Positions 36,843 to 45,521 are shown, counted from the stretch's first letter. The stretch is DNA of 64,000 nt from an uncultured Verrucomicrobia subdivision 3 bacterium (GCA_903835255.1 CAILMI010000012.1:1-64000), one strand, 5' to 3'. Numbers and translations: made by a program. The notes: a model not told the origin generated them from the letters alone.

Positions 36843-37409
36843 TTATGAAATCGCTTCTACCCAACCAATCAGCTTTGTCTCAAATCCGTGGCTGCCTTTG
36901 GCCAGTCCCCGGTGTTCAAGTTCACGTTGCAACATTGGTTCGAGCTTTTCGCGAAGCAATGATTCCATCGCCTCCGAAGTTGCACCATTCTGCGACGATG
37001 GTTGGGCGTGCCAGAGTGTTTCGGGGTTGCGCTCCCACGGGACAAGGCGTTTGCCTTCTGTGTCCACGGCGAGCGGCAGGATGATGCGTTTCACCTGGCC
37101 TTTGTCTCCACGGGCTTCAACAGCCCATACCGCGAGAACGCCGCTGTGTCCGTCCGGTGACTGCACCCGAACGCCAAGCTGCTCCGGCGGGATGTCGCGA
37201 AAAAGCCGCAAGTAGGAAGTGACAATTGGATGGTCGAGACCGAGCAACTGGACTTTCTCCTTTTGCAATGAGAAATCGCGATCGGTCGTTAATAGCGTTT
37301 CGATTTTTGTGTTCCCGTCAATCCAAGCGAACAGCTTGTCACCACGGTTGGTGAAGGTATCGGTTTCGGCGCTGGCGGCGTCGCTAACGAAGCTCACCAG
37401 TGCGCCCAT
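36843..37409 (-). pseudogene. C-terminal remnant of an SNF2-type helicase
   Basis: A 188-residue frame whose sequence (LLGLDHPIVTSYLRLF, PEQLGVRVQSPDGHSGVLAVW, then RIILPLAVDTEGKRLVPWE) resembles the extreme C-terminal domain of large SNF2-family helicases found in defence loci such as DISARM (DrmD-like). All motor motifs are missing, so it is probably the tail of a gene whose first part was lost. No ribosome site is evident at 37409. The attribution is from memory of family sequences and is tentative. Confidence 0.5.
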
Positions 37410-37464
37410 GCCTTCCTCAGGACTGCCCAGGCAACCGGAGCCGGTCTGAACGCTTAAAGCCGAT

Positions 37465-39120
37465 TCATCCCGCGTTTAATTTGAACATCCGTATCAGGTC
37501 GCGGTTAAGGCGGTCGTTTGCCAGTCCAATACGGGCCAAATCATTGCTGGTTTCCAAAGCGTGTTCTCGGACAACGGGATCGTCAAACGCATCGCGGCTG
37601 ATTTGTTCCGAGGCCAGACTAGCCGTTAGTTTGGTCATTTGGGAGTGCGCGTCTTGCAGCGCCATTGTCCGGCTGTTGGCGTCAGTTTCAGTTTCAAGAA
37701 CGCGGACGAACTGGTCAATACTGCCGAGACGCATTATCAACTCCTGTTTGGATTGGGCGAATTTTGAAAGCTTGTCCTGCTGGTTGCTTTGCTCGTCCAT
37801 GTTCTGCATCTGCTGTTGAAACTCGCGCTGCTCGCGCTGATTTTGCGCCTCCTGATTCTTTTGGGCGGCGTCTTGTTTCATGGACACCTGAACTCCTGCG
37901 ATGATGTGGGCAACGATGAAAACCAAAACCAGCCCGAAAACACCGCCCATGATTACGCCCATCCGGGCATTGTCGGCGTCACTATTCAGGACGCCAGCGC
38001 CGCTTGACCAGAAATGGGAAAAGCCGGTTTTCGTTGCGGTTTCTGCCGCCGCCTTGTCGTAGGCATTGTTCGCCATGCTGATGATCCACCCCATCCAGAT
38101 GACGGAAAGTGCAAAAAACCAAATCCACCGCGCTTTCTTTTTGTAGGCGTCGTAATAGGCGTCCGGTTTGGTCGGTGGCGTCCGTCGCAGGACGGCAACT
38201 TGGAAACAGTATTTCCAAGCGAGGTTGGCAATCCGGCCAACGAGCCTAAATTCTTGGACTGGCAAATCAACGATGATGATCTTGCCCCCGAAGGCATCCT
38301 CCGGTTTGATGTTGGTGTCGGCGGAAAAAAGTTCCCGCAAGGGCCGCGTGACGAGCGGCCTTGCCAGCATCGAAAACGTCAAGCTGATGATACTGCGCGT
38401 TTTTTCAGCCAGATTGGGAAACTCGACTTCCCAATATTTTTGGCAGCGCATGAAGTCGTCGCGGATTCCCGCGCTGGCTTTTTTGGTGGCATCGTCCGCC
38501 TCCTTCAAGATTTTCCCGCAGGCGCTTTCCGTCTTCCATTGGTCACTGCTGGCCTGCTCTGGATTCAACGGAGCGGATGCGACGATGTCAGCAAGTAGTG
38601 GCAGGGAAACGGGTATTTCGGCAAACAGGGGCAAATCCACCAGATTGGTATTCATGTGGTGAAGGGCATCTTCCCAAAATTTGTTTGATCCGCCGCCCCC
38701 TTCGGTTGCCCCGCTGCCCCCGGAAATCGCCGTGGCGATTTCGTCCAGAAGATTGACGATGTTAATCGCCATGCCGCCGCCCGCCTCCGGGCGGCTGGCC
38801 TCCCACGCCATAAAATTGAAGCGGTTTTGACCGCTGGCGTCCACGATGACAAGGTCATCGGTTCGGTCGCATTCCGCCGCCCAATGCTCCCATTGGCGGC
38901 GTTCCTCCTTCTTGGCGCAAAGCACCAGCCCGCCGAAACCGGCGGCTAGGTAGCCGTAGGCCAGGTGCTTTGCTGGCCCGGAAGTTTTTCCACTGCCGGT
39001 TGCGCCGAACACACAGACGCCCGTGAGGGCGTCGGACAGGCGGAAGCCTTCCCCATTGCCCCAATCCCGCAACACCGTTTGTGGGTGGAATTCGGGCAAC
39101 TGTGTTTTGCCGCTGGTCAT
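37465..39120 (-). CDS. Coupling-type ATPase fused to an unrelated membrane/coiled-coil domain
   Basis: A 551-residue protein. Residues 1 to about 315 resemble a TraG/TraD-type coupling ATPase: Walker A FGATGSGKTSGPAKHL, then KIIIVDLPVQEFRLVG, the strand that should precede the second half of the motor. The conserved ADEAQ segment that should follow is missing. From about 318 the frame enters a different protein: PDAYYDAYKKKARW, two membrane helices (about 325-342 and 378-400), a Gln-rich coiled coil and a helical tail. It looks like an in-frame deletion fusion of two transfer genes; ATPase activity is doubtful. Confidence 0.65.
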   Translation of the reverse strand: MTSGKTQLPEFHPQTVLRDWGNGEGFRLSDALTGVCVFGATGSGKTSGPAKHLAYGYLAAGFGGLVLCAKKEERRQWEHWAAECDRTDDLVIVDASGQNRFNFMAWEASRPEAGGGMAINIVNLLDEIATAISGGSGATEGGGGSNKFWEDALHHMNTNLVDLPLFAEIPVSLPLLADIVASAPLNPEQASSDQWKTESACGKILKEADDATKKASAGIRDDFMRCQKYWEVEFPNLAEKTRSIISLTFSMLARPLVTRPLRELFSADTNIKPEDAFGGKIIIVDLPVQEFRLVGRIANLAWKYCFQVAVLRRTPPTKPDAYYDAYKKKARWIWFFALSVIWMGWIISMANNAYDKAAAETATKTGFSHFWSSGAGVLNSDADNARMGVIMGGVFGLVLVFIVAHIIAGVQVSMKQDAAQKNQEAQNQREQREFQQQMQNMDEQSNQQDKLSKFAQSKQELIMRLGSIDQFVRVLETETDANSRTMALQDAHSQMTKLTASLASEQISRDAFDDPVVREHALETSNDLARIGLANDRLNRDLIRMFKLNAG

Positions 39121-39628
39121 GCTAGACAGCGTGGCAAGCCCCGGTTTGCCCGGCAAGGCAAAACGGGCTTCGGGGTGTCAGGGGCTTGCCCCTGCCAGAG
39201 CGCAAGGCTCTAGCGGCATCCAACCGGCGGACGGTTGGGCATGGTTCCAAGGGTGGCAACCTTTGGGCAGGGTCTAGGGCGGCACGCCCTTGTGCGGGGG
39301 TTTAAGGGGCGGCAAAGCCCCTGCCGGAGCGTCAGAGCGGAGGCGGTGAAAGCGGGGTCTAGGGGACGGATTTGGAGTCCCCTTGCGCGGTCAACATCGG
39401 CACGATGTATAACCGCGCTATTCAGGCTTTTTCCCCTGCTGCTGTTTTCGCCGGGGATGTGCGGCGAAGCCAAGCGGCCACGGTGTCTTATATGGGTGTG
39501 CCGGGTCGCTTTTGCCCGTGTGGGGCAAAACGCGGAAACCAGCACTCAGAGCCAATCTCCGAGGGACGGAGCCGTTAATTTTTGATATAATGTTCTATAT
39601 GGAGGGCGGCTGGCGACTGTAGTGGGGA
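39121..39628. other. Divergent intergenic region with hairpin array; possible oriT
   Basis: Between the coupling-ATPase gene (minus) and the relaxase gene (plus) lie 508 bases without a gene. Six different short hairpins follow one another at 39179-39194, 39197-39211, 39220-39238, 39247-39266, 39276-39290 and 39305-39322. A TATAAT box at 39586-39591, 38 bp before the relaxase ATG, is a plausible -10 element, though no good -35 is seen. Position beside the relaxase gene makes this the most likely place for a transfer origin. Confidence 0.5.
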
Positions 39629-40525
39629 ATGGCAATATACCGATGCGAAGCAAGAATTATCAGCCGCGAGAAACGGGGACATTCCGTGGTCGCCGCCAGC
39701 GCCTACCGGGCTGGCCTCAAACTCAAGGACGAACTTAGCGGCAAGATGCACGACTATTCCCGCCGCAGCAAGGGCGTCGTTGAGACGGCCATTGTCGGCC
39801 CCGATAATGCGCCCGGATGGGTGCATGATCCGGGACAGCTTTGGAACAAAGTCGAGGCGGGCGAGAAGCGCAAAGATGCACAACTTGCACGCGAATTTAT
39901 TCTGGCAGTTCCCAAGGAACTGTCCCCTCAAGCCCAATTCCAGACGGCGCTGGATTGGGCGAAAAAAGAGCTGGTCGCTTCCGGCATGATTACGGAAATT
40001 TCCCTGCACCATAGCAAGACCGGCAAGAATCCCCATGTCCACGTCCTCTGCACCATGCGGAAGCTGGACGGCGAAAATTTCAGCGCCAAGAAACCCCGCG
40101 AATGGAATGACGTGAAGCTGCTGCTTCACCAGCGCGAGTCCTGGGCGGACGCCGTCAATGCCGCCTTGGAAAAGGCAGGTCGCCCGGAACGGGTTGACCA
40201 TCGGTCGCTAAAAGACCGGGGCATTGACCAGCTTCCGCAGCCTAAAATCGGCAAGGAAGCAACCGCCATGAAACGCAAGGGCATCCTGCAAGACCCGGAG
40301 CGGTTCAAGGCCGTCCGGGAAGTGAAAATGATGAACGAAGTTAAGGCCATGATGAAGGCCGTATTGAAGCGCGGCGAAGTGGCTCAAGTTGGGATGGGTG
40401 ATACATGGTGGGAAAAATCCATCACCTTCATGTCCCGCATCCGGGAACAAGCCGCGACGGTCGTTAAAGACTCTTGGCGGAAACTGGTGAGCCGTCCAAA
40501 GGACGGGCCGGAAATTGAAATGTGA
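39629..40525 (+). CDS. MobA/MobL-type (MobQ) relaxase
   Basis: A 298-residue DNA-nicking relaxase domain protein. The N-terminus MAIYRCEARIISREKRGHS and ASAYRAGLKL carry the catalytic Tyr region. The three-His metal motif is in ISLHHSKTGKNPHVHVLC, with an upstream acidic REF. The C-terminus is short, with no helicase or primase. It would nick oriT and lead single-strand transfer using conjugation machinery from another element. The coupling ATPase beside it appears broken, so the element may be immobile or depend fully on a helper. Confidence 0.88.
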   Translation: MAIYRCEARIISREKRGHSVVAASAYRAGLKLKDELSGKMHDYSRRSKGVVETAIVGPDNAPGWVHDPGQLWNKVEAGEKRKDAQLAREFILAVPKELSPQAQFQTALDWAKKELVASGMITEISLHHSKTGKNPHVHVLCTMRKLDGENFSAKKPREWNDVKLLLHQRESWADAVNAALEKAGRPERVDHRSLKDRGIDQLPQPKIGKEATAMKRKGILQDPERFKAVREVKMMNEVKAMMKAVLKRGEVAQVGMGDTWWEKSITFMSRIREQAATVVKDSWRKLVSRPKDGPEIEM

Positions 40526-40529
40526 ATTT

Positions 40530-40718
40530 ATGAAACCAACTGATGAAATAAAAAAACAGGCCGTGAACGCGTTCACTTGTGCGGAAACGGTCGCCCAGGT
40601 CGGCATGATTAAGCTGACCGGCGGCATTGCCTTGTATGCCGCCCATATCCGTCAAATGGATCGGCAATCGCCCCCGCCGCGACAGGTGCGGCGGGACGCG
40701 ATTGGGAGGGAAGTATGA
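40530..40718 (+). CDS. Small hypothetical protein after the relaxase
   Basis: A 62-residue frame that starts 4 bp after the relaxase stop and overlaps the next gene by four bases (ATGA at 40715). Operon packing supports that it is real. It has one amphipathic to hydrophobic stretch (MIKLTGGIALYAAHI) and a basic C-terminus. No family recognised. Confidence 0.6.
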   Translation: MKPTDEIKKQAVNAFTCAETVAQVGMIKLTGGIALYAAHIRQMDRQSPPPRQVRRDAIGREV

Positions 40719-41173
40719 CTGACCCGCTGGCGCAATACCGGAAAAAGCCGGATGGCGTGGTGGCACAGCCGCCTCCGCCCAAAGGCCCGGATGAGTATCT
40801 GGCGTTTGACGCCAAAGACCGGGTTTCCCGCCTGAAAATCCGGCGGGCCAGCGAAGATGACCCGACGCGGTCGCCGGGGTATCACTACCTGCTGGACGTG
40901 GTTTATAGCGGCCCGAACGTCACGCATCTGGTGCTGCTCTACACGTTCCTGATTGTGAAGGTGCGAGGGACAAATTTGTCACCAATCGTGATGGCGGTGG
41001 AACTAGGCACGGCGGATTTCATACAGGAATTTGACGCCGAAAGATGGCCGAAACCCAAAGACACTAAAGCCCCGCTGATTGAGTCCATCGAAGTGGTGGT
41101 CAAGGAAAACGGACCAGAAGTTGAGGAAACGGAAAACACCGTCAGGGCCAAGCCGGGGCCGAATCTGCATTAG
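40715..41173 (+). CDS. Hypothetical protein of the mobilisation operon
   Basis: A 152-residue soluble protein with a Pro-rich N-terminus (VVAQPPPPKGPDEY). A beta-rich middle segment (YHYLLDVVYSGPNVTHLVLLYTFLIVKV) and an acidic C-terminus follow. It overlaps the small gene upstream by four bases and is the last gene of the relaxase operon. No family recognised and no catalytic motif seen. Confidence 0.65.
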   Translation: MTDPLAQYRKKPDGVVAQPPPPKGPDEYLAFDAKDRVSRLKIRRASEDDPTRSPGYHYLLDVVYSGPNVTHLVLLYTFLIVKVRGTNLSPIVMAVELGTADFIQEFDAERWPKPKDTKAPLIESIEVVVKENGPEVEETENTVRAKPGPNLH

Positions 41174-41524
41174 TGGCGATTCTGGCGGGGTGGCAGGATT
41201 CCGCCTCTTTCGCACCAAGCCCGCCCGTTCCACCGCTGGGCGGGCGTTTTTACGGGCTTCCTGGGCCTATAAGCCGGTTCTCGCTAATCTTCATGTCTCC
41301 ATCTGAAATCGTCAGGTTTTCCTCTCCTGCCGCCCTTGGCGTGGCTGCGAACTATCTCTAGCCGGTTCCGCATAACGTCCAAGGCGATTCGCTTCCGCGC
41401 TGCGCTTGTGCAGCTTCATCCCGCGTCCTCGGCGCTGCGCGGCCTTTCCCGTTGTGCTTCTGAAACCGGCTTTTGACCTCGATCACGTCACGCCAATTAA
41501 GGCGGACAAATTGAGGAAAAATCC

Positions 41525-41623
41525 ATGACCAACATTGATTTCACATTGCTGATTGACGCGCTTGTCCGGCTCGTGGCCGCACTCACTGCCTTCGTCATCG
41601 CGCTGCGTCGCCGTCGCCGCTAG
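41525..41623 (+). CDS. 32-aa single-helix membrane peptide
   Basis: A short frame encoding MTNIDFTLLIDALVRLVAAL followed by a short hydrophobic run and five Arg. It is preceded by a good ribosome site (GAGGA, seven-base spacing), better than most sites in this window. One membrane helix with a positive C-terminus fits a small membrane protein or toxin-like peptide. It ends just before the tRNA-Leu. The rest of 41174-41634 shows no gene. Confidence 0.45.
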   Translation: MTNIDFTLLIDALVRLVAALTAFVIALRRRRR

Positions 41624-41634
41624 GCGATGGTTGG

Positions 41635-41716
41635 TGCGGATGATCGGACTTGAACCGATACTCTGTAAGGAACGGGAACCTAAATCCCGCGCGTCTGCCA
41701 ATTCCGCCACACCCGC
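41635..41716 (-). tRNA. tRNA-Leu (UAG)
   Basis: On the minus strand the acceptor arms GCGGGTG and CATCCGC pair with one G-U, with discriminator A and encoded CCA (41632-41634). The anticodon stem-loop CGGGATTTAGGTTCCCG gives anticodon TAG. A long variable arm fits a class II leucine tRNA. It lies inside the island, 56 bp from a tyrosine recombinase gene, so it is a likely integration target. Confidence 0.93.
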
Positions 41717-41772
41717 CTTATGTCATCTGTAACGGGGAAAATTAATTCTGCAACCGATATTGCGGCGTCCGA

Positions 41773-42963
41773 TTATTCCGTTTCATCGGCTGGCCGCTTG
41801 CCTAGCTTCGGTTTTTTAACATTGATGGCTGCGGCATCAAGTGTGTTTTTAATATGCGATGCGTAATACTTCTCAATCATCTCAACGCTGGTGCGGCAAT
41901 TTTTTGCAACTTGATAAATATCCGCGCCCTCCATCAGGCGCAGGCAAATGTAAGTATGCCGCAGACTGTATGCGGTGCGCCGGTTGCCGTCGCGGTCAAA
42001 CTTTAATTCGAGTTCTTTCAAGATGGCATTCAATAATTCGCGCTGGCTCTTGGATTTTCCAAAGACACGGTCGGTTGGCTTTGTCTTGTTGCGCTTCCGC
42101 AACCGTTCAAAAGGCAGGATCGCGCCAGTCATGCTTTTGCAATAACCAACCCCGCGCTTGCCGCGCACTTCGATTTCGAGGATGCGTTCGCCCGTTGCTT
42201 CATCGGTGACGATGGCAACGTCTCGAAATTCGAGGCGGGCGGCTTCGTCCGGCCTCAAGCCGGTGTTGGCCATGAACAAAACATAGTCGTGCAAGTTCTC
42301 GCACGCTGTTTTCCAGCGGGCATTCTTGGGAGTTTTCGCCCGCTGGCGGGTCGCTTGGTAAAGCTGCTTGTATTCTGCGGGCGAAAACCACGCCCGGTGG
42401 CCGATCTTCCCGGACATTTTGTAAGGGGCGGAAAGGTCGGGCAAATAAGCCAGCCAGCCGTTCCGGTTGGCAGTTTTCAAAACGTGTCGCAACACGACGA
42501 TTTCCTGCTGGAGCGTTTTACGCGCTGGTCGCACCGGCTGGCCGGTGTGCCGATTCTTTCGGGAAGTGGTGCGGTGGATGCGATATTCCTGCACCAAGCC
42601 AGGGGTGATTTCAGTCAAGAGTTTGTCACCAAAAAACGGCAGCAGATGAACTTTGAGCGCAAGCCCCAAACTGGCGACATATTCGGGACTCCGTTCGCCG
42701 ATGGTGAGGGCTTGGTATTCGGGCAAGAATTTTTCCGCTGCGTCCTCAAAGGTCTTGCCGATTTTCAACTCGCCGCCGCGCATCTTGCCTTTGAGTTCTA
42801 AATACCAGTCCTCGGCAATGGCCTTGGCGTGGGCAAAGCTGTCCTCCTTGGTGGATTTCCGCCAATTTTTCCCGGCCAAGAAAGTTGAACATTGCCATTT
42901 GGTGCTATTTTCCCGGCGGTAAACATGAAGTTTCCCGCCCATTAACTCGACCTGTTCGACCAT
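41773..42963 (-). CDS. Tyrosine recombinase (integrase) next to tRNA-Leu
   Basis: A 396-residue integrase. The N-terminal arm-binding and SAM-like core-binding domains (about 1-200) are followed by a catalytic domain with Arg I in NTGLRPDEAARL, the SLRHTYI box (Arg II and His) and the tyrosine in IEKYYASH. All expected catalytic residues are present, so it is probably active. An AGGAGG ribosome site lies just before the ATG at 42963. TGTGTAA repeats lie upstream and are candidate binding sites. Confidence 0.93.
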   Translation of the reverse strand: MVEQVELMGGKLHVYRRENSTKWQCSTFLAGKNWRKSTKEDSFAHAKAIAEDWYLELKGKMRGGELKIGKTFEDAAEKFLPEYQALTIGERSPEYVASLGLALKVHLLPFFGDKLLTEITPGLVQEYRIHRTTSRKNRHTGQPVRPARKTLQQEIVVLRHVLKTANRNGWLAYLPDLSAPYKMSGKIGHRAWFSPAEYKQLYQATRQRAKTPKNARWKTACENLHDYVLFMANTGLRPDEAARLEFRDVAIVTDEATGERILEIEVRGKRGVGYCKSMTGAILPFERLRKRNKTKPTDRVFGKSKSQRELLNAILKELELKFDRDGNRRTAYSLRHTYICLRLMEGADIYQVAKNCRTSVEMIEKYYASHIKNTLDAAAINVKKPKLGKRPADETE

Positions 42964-42986
42964 TGCGCCCCCTCCTGTGCAAAAAG

Positions 42987-43170
42987 TGTGTAAGAAATGT
43001 GTAACGGTTTTTTAGGGCGGGGTCAATCGGAAATAGCCTGATTTCATTGGCTTTTTTGATGGCATTGGGTTTTCGTCACTACGTTTAGGTTCGCCTTTGG
43101 ACTGAAATAAACGATTGATACTGCTTCATAAAATCACGGTCGAATTGTCACTGTGTAAGCCAGTGTGTAA
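42987..43170. repeat. Two pairs of TGTGTAA motifs upstream of the integrase gene
   Basis: TGTGTAA occurs at 42987, 42998, 43152 and 43164. Within each pair the copies are 11 or 12 bp apart, one helical turn. Such phased short direct repeats beside an integrase gene resemble arm-type sites for integrase or excisionase. The gap 42964-43269 holds no gene. Confidence 0.55.
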
Positions 43171-43269
43171 AAAATGGCCGTTTTTACGTTTTTGTAGTGG
43201 CAGGACTTCCGCGATTAACACAAACGGTGGTAAAGGGCGCATTTCTGCGCGGAATTCCAAACCAGAAAT

Positions 43270-43500
43270 TTAGGGTTCCAAACCCGGTTCCGGCGGCTTC
43301 GGCCCCCGGTCTTTGTCGGGGCTTGGCGCGGGCTTGCTGGCGCGGCTGGCGGTCTGCTCCTGTTCCCATTGCTCCCGCACGGTGTTCTTGACCGATTCCA
43401 GGCTCTTGTCAGAAACCGGATGTTTTTTGGCCCAGCCCAAGCGCACGCGATGCCCCAGCTTTTGCAGGGCGGCTTCGGCGTCTGTGTTTTGGTTTGGCAT
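43270..43500 (-). CDS. Small hypothetical protein after the sigma factor
   Basis: A 76-residue basic, helical protein (ALQKLGHRVRLGWAKKHPVS) with a Pro-rich tail. It starts two bases after the stop of the sigma-like gene, so it is co-transcribed with it. No family recognised. A regulator of the sigma-like protein is possible by position only. Confidence 0.6.
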   Translation of the reverse strand: MPNQNTDAEAALQKLGHRVRLGWAKKHPVSDKSLESVKNTVREQWEQEQTASRASKPAPSPDKDRGPKPPEPGLEP

Positions 43501-43502
43501 GG

Positions 43503-44126
43503 TCAGGCAACGAGCGACTTGGCTTCGTCCAAGCAGCGCCCGATTTTCATTCTCACGTTATCGTAATTCAGGTTTTGTTCCTCGGCAATCTCGGTGTAAT
43601 CGAATCCGATCACATAATGATTCCAAAGATAATCCCGGCATTCGGGTTTTGAGCCATCGAGCAATTTCAACGCGTATTCCAAATCGTGCCGGTCTGCCGC
43701 CGTCATGGGTTCGGCCTGCTCTGATGCGTCCACCAAATCCAGAATTTCCTCATGGGGCATGGGCTGCAAGCGGTCACTGGCTTTTTTGCGAAGATGGTCG
43801 CACACCCTCCGGCGGGCGATGGTTTTGCACCATGACCAAAATTCCCCGTTTGAGCGGCCTTCAAACTTCTTCAAGCTGTCGCTGATGCTTATCAGAATGT
43901 CCTGTAACACCTCTTGGGCCGCATGTGGCTTGAGGGTGCTGAATACAAAACCGCTCAATTCCGGCGCAATCAGGCGGCAGATGGCGTCTGCCAGCCGTTG
44001 CCGTTCCGCCAGTCCCGCCGTCACGCGGTAGGTGCGGACAAGTTTAATCAAGTCGTCCATTGCTTGCCCGTAGCCTAATGAAATTGGCTGTTCTATTTCA
44101 AGCACTGTCCGCGACTCAATTTGCAT
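43503..44126 (-). CDS. Sigma-70 family (ECF-like) factor on the island
   Basis: About 207 residues. Region 2 has HAAQEVLQDILISISDSLKKFEGRSNGEFWSW and ARRRVCDHLRKK. Region 4 has YLWNHYVIGFDYTEIAEEQNLNYDNVRMKIGRCLDEAK. This is an ECF-type layout in which the usual aromatic region 2 residues are kept. The start is uncertain: ATG 44126 shares its CATG with the divergent gene, and an ATG at 44060 would give 185 residues. It is probably a regulator of island genes. It forms an operon with the 76-residue protein. Confidence 0.8.
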   Translation of the reverse strand: MQIESRTVLEIEQPISLGYGQAMDDLIKLVRTYRVTAGLAERQRLADAICRLIAPELSGFVFSTLKPHAAQEVLQDILISISDSLKKFEGRSNGEFWSWCKTIARRRVCDHLRKKASDRLQPMPHEEILDLVDASEQAEPMTAADRHDLEYALKLLDGSKPECRDYLWNHYVIGFDYTEIAEEQNLNYDNVRMKIGRCLDEAKSLVA

Positions 44127-44457
44127 GAAAGAAGAACAGCACCGTTTCCTGTCGCTCTTGGGACAAATGCCCGCCCGCCTCACGGCGGAGCAAGCGGGCT
44201 GGGTGCTGAACTGCCAGCCGCACGATATTCCCGCGCTGGTCAACGCCCGGTTGCTCAAGCCGCTCGGTAATTTTTCCCCAAATTCCACCAAGTATTTCGC
44301 CACGGCGGACGTGCTGGAAATGACAAAAGACCGTGGGTGGTTGGTCAAAGTCAGTAACACCATTTGCCAGCATTGGCAAAAGCAGAACGCCCGCAAGTCA
44401 CAGCATTCGGCAAACGGTTCACTGAATGGCAGTGCGGCTTTGTTGACGGTTGCTTAA
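44125..44457 (+). CDS. Excisionase-like winged-helix protein
   Basis: A 110-residue protein with an N-terminal helix-turn-helix (RLTAEQAGWVLNCQPHDIPALV). A wing-like ARLLKPLGN follows, then PNSTKYFATADVLEM. The pattern resembles MerR-like excisionases and is seen beside recombinases on mobile elements. It is divergent from the sigma-like gene with essentially no gap, so the two share a compact control region. It probably guides excision or regulates the integrase. Confidence 0.68.
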   Translation: MKEEQHRFLSLLGQMPARLTAEQAGWVLNCQPHDIPALVNARLLKPLGNFSPNSTKYFATADVLEMTKDRGWLVKVSNTICQHWQKQNARKSQHSANGSLNGSAALLTVA

Positions 44458-44570
44458 CAAAGTCAAAACCTTCTTTTAGGTTGTGAATAAATAAGCGCGA
44501 AACGCGCGGTGAAATTTTAGACGGTGCTTCTGTCGCTCTCTGCCGCCGCGACGGGCGGCAATCCGAAAAA

Positions 44571-45521
44571 TCAAGCTTGGTCTGTAATGTCCGTCATCTG
44601 TTGTAGGGTATATCGAGGCCGCCCTTGGCCTACTTGTATAACGTGAAATTTCGCCGTCAAATGCTTATGCAGAATTCCGTTCAATACATCTGCGTCTTCA
44701 ATTTCAGGGCCGACTTTGCCCCGCAAAATTTCGTCGCCGTCAAGCACCTTAAATTCAAAGGTTCTGCTTTTTGGCAATACCCCCTGAAATTCGCCGCGAA
44801 AACTTTCGTCAGCTTCTTTGATATTGTTGGACAGAAGCCTCGCCGCACTTTCACGGACTTGCTCTACACCGCCAAATCTAAAAACCGTTTCCTTAAATTC
44901 AACGCCACACCAAGCATCCTGTTGTGAAAGATAATCCAAAAACTCCCATGCCTTTTTTACTGCGCGAGGATGAATTTCATCAACCAACTCAGCGATGTCA
45001 TCATCGCTTCCTTCAGCAGCAACCTGAAAAAGCTTTTCAAGCTTTTCCATTGCGACCTCGGGTCTATTTTCAGGTTTAATCCCTTCAACAAATAAATCGA
45101 CTTGGCCATTTGTGTTTTCGATCTGAAGGGGGGGGAGCTCGAATTCAAATCCAAAAGACCCAATGGCCGTGCCAGTAATGAGCAACTGGTTTTTTTCTTT
45201 ATCGGGAATCGGCCCCATGTATCGAAGACTTTCAGAGATACCCGCCACGACAGCAGAAAACGCTTCGGTAAAATAAGTGGAAGCCCTTGAAGCAAATTCA
45301 GCGGATGCACCATAAGAACCGACAACCGGCCTGCCCCGGAACGTGAGCCGTGCCTTTCGAGGCAGTTCTAGCGGATTAAATCCAGCAATTGCTTCCCGCG
45401 CAGCTTTCAGGCGAGATTCCAAACCCATCCGGCTGATAACATTTTCTGCCGGAATTCGAGCCAAGAGGGATTCCAATTCCTTGACTTCCGAGGCGAACGA
45501 AATGTAATCGTTATGGTTCAT
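44571..45521 (-). CDS. Hypothetical partner of the nucleotidyltransferase-fold protein
   Basis: A 316-residue soluble protein that overlaps the upstream gene by four bases (ATGA at 45518). It starts MNHNDYISFASEVKELESLL, has a predicted coiled N-terminus, a central beta-rich region and a C-terminal domain ending QGRPRYTLQQMTDI. No family recognised. Tight coupling to a nucleotidyltransferase-fold gene on a defence-rich island suggests a two-component toxin-antitoxin or defence module; this is inference from context. Confidence 0.7.
   Translation of the reverse strand: MNHNDYISFASEVKELESLLARIPAENVISRMGLESRLKAAREAIAGFNPLELPRKARLTFRGRPVVGSYGASAEFASRASTYFTEAFSAVVAGISESLRYMGPIPDKEKNQLLITGTAIGSFGFEFELPPLQIENTNGQVDLFVEGIKPENRPEVAMEKLEKLFQVAAEGSDDDIAELVDEIHPRAVKKAWEFLDYLSQQDAWCGVEFKETVFRFGGVEQVRESAARLLSNNIKEADESFRGEFQGVLPKSRTFEFKVLDGDEILRGKVGPEIEDADVLNGILHKHLTAKFHVIQVGQGRPRYTLQQMTDITDQA

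Noticed and set aside
39157-39330. CRISPR array
   Set aside because: The hairpins differ in stem sequence and spacing; there is no constant repeat and no cas gene in the window.
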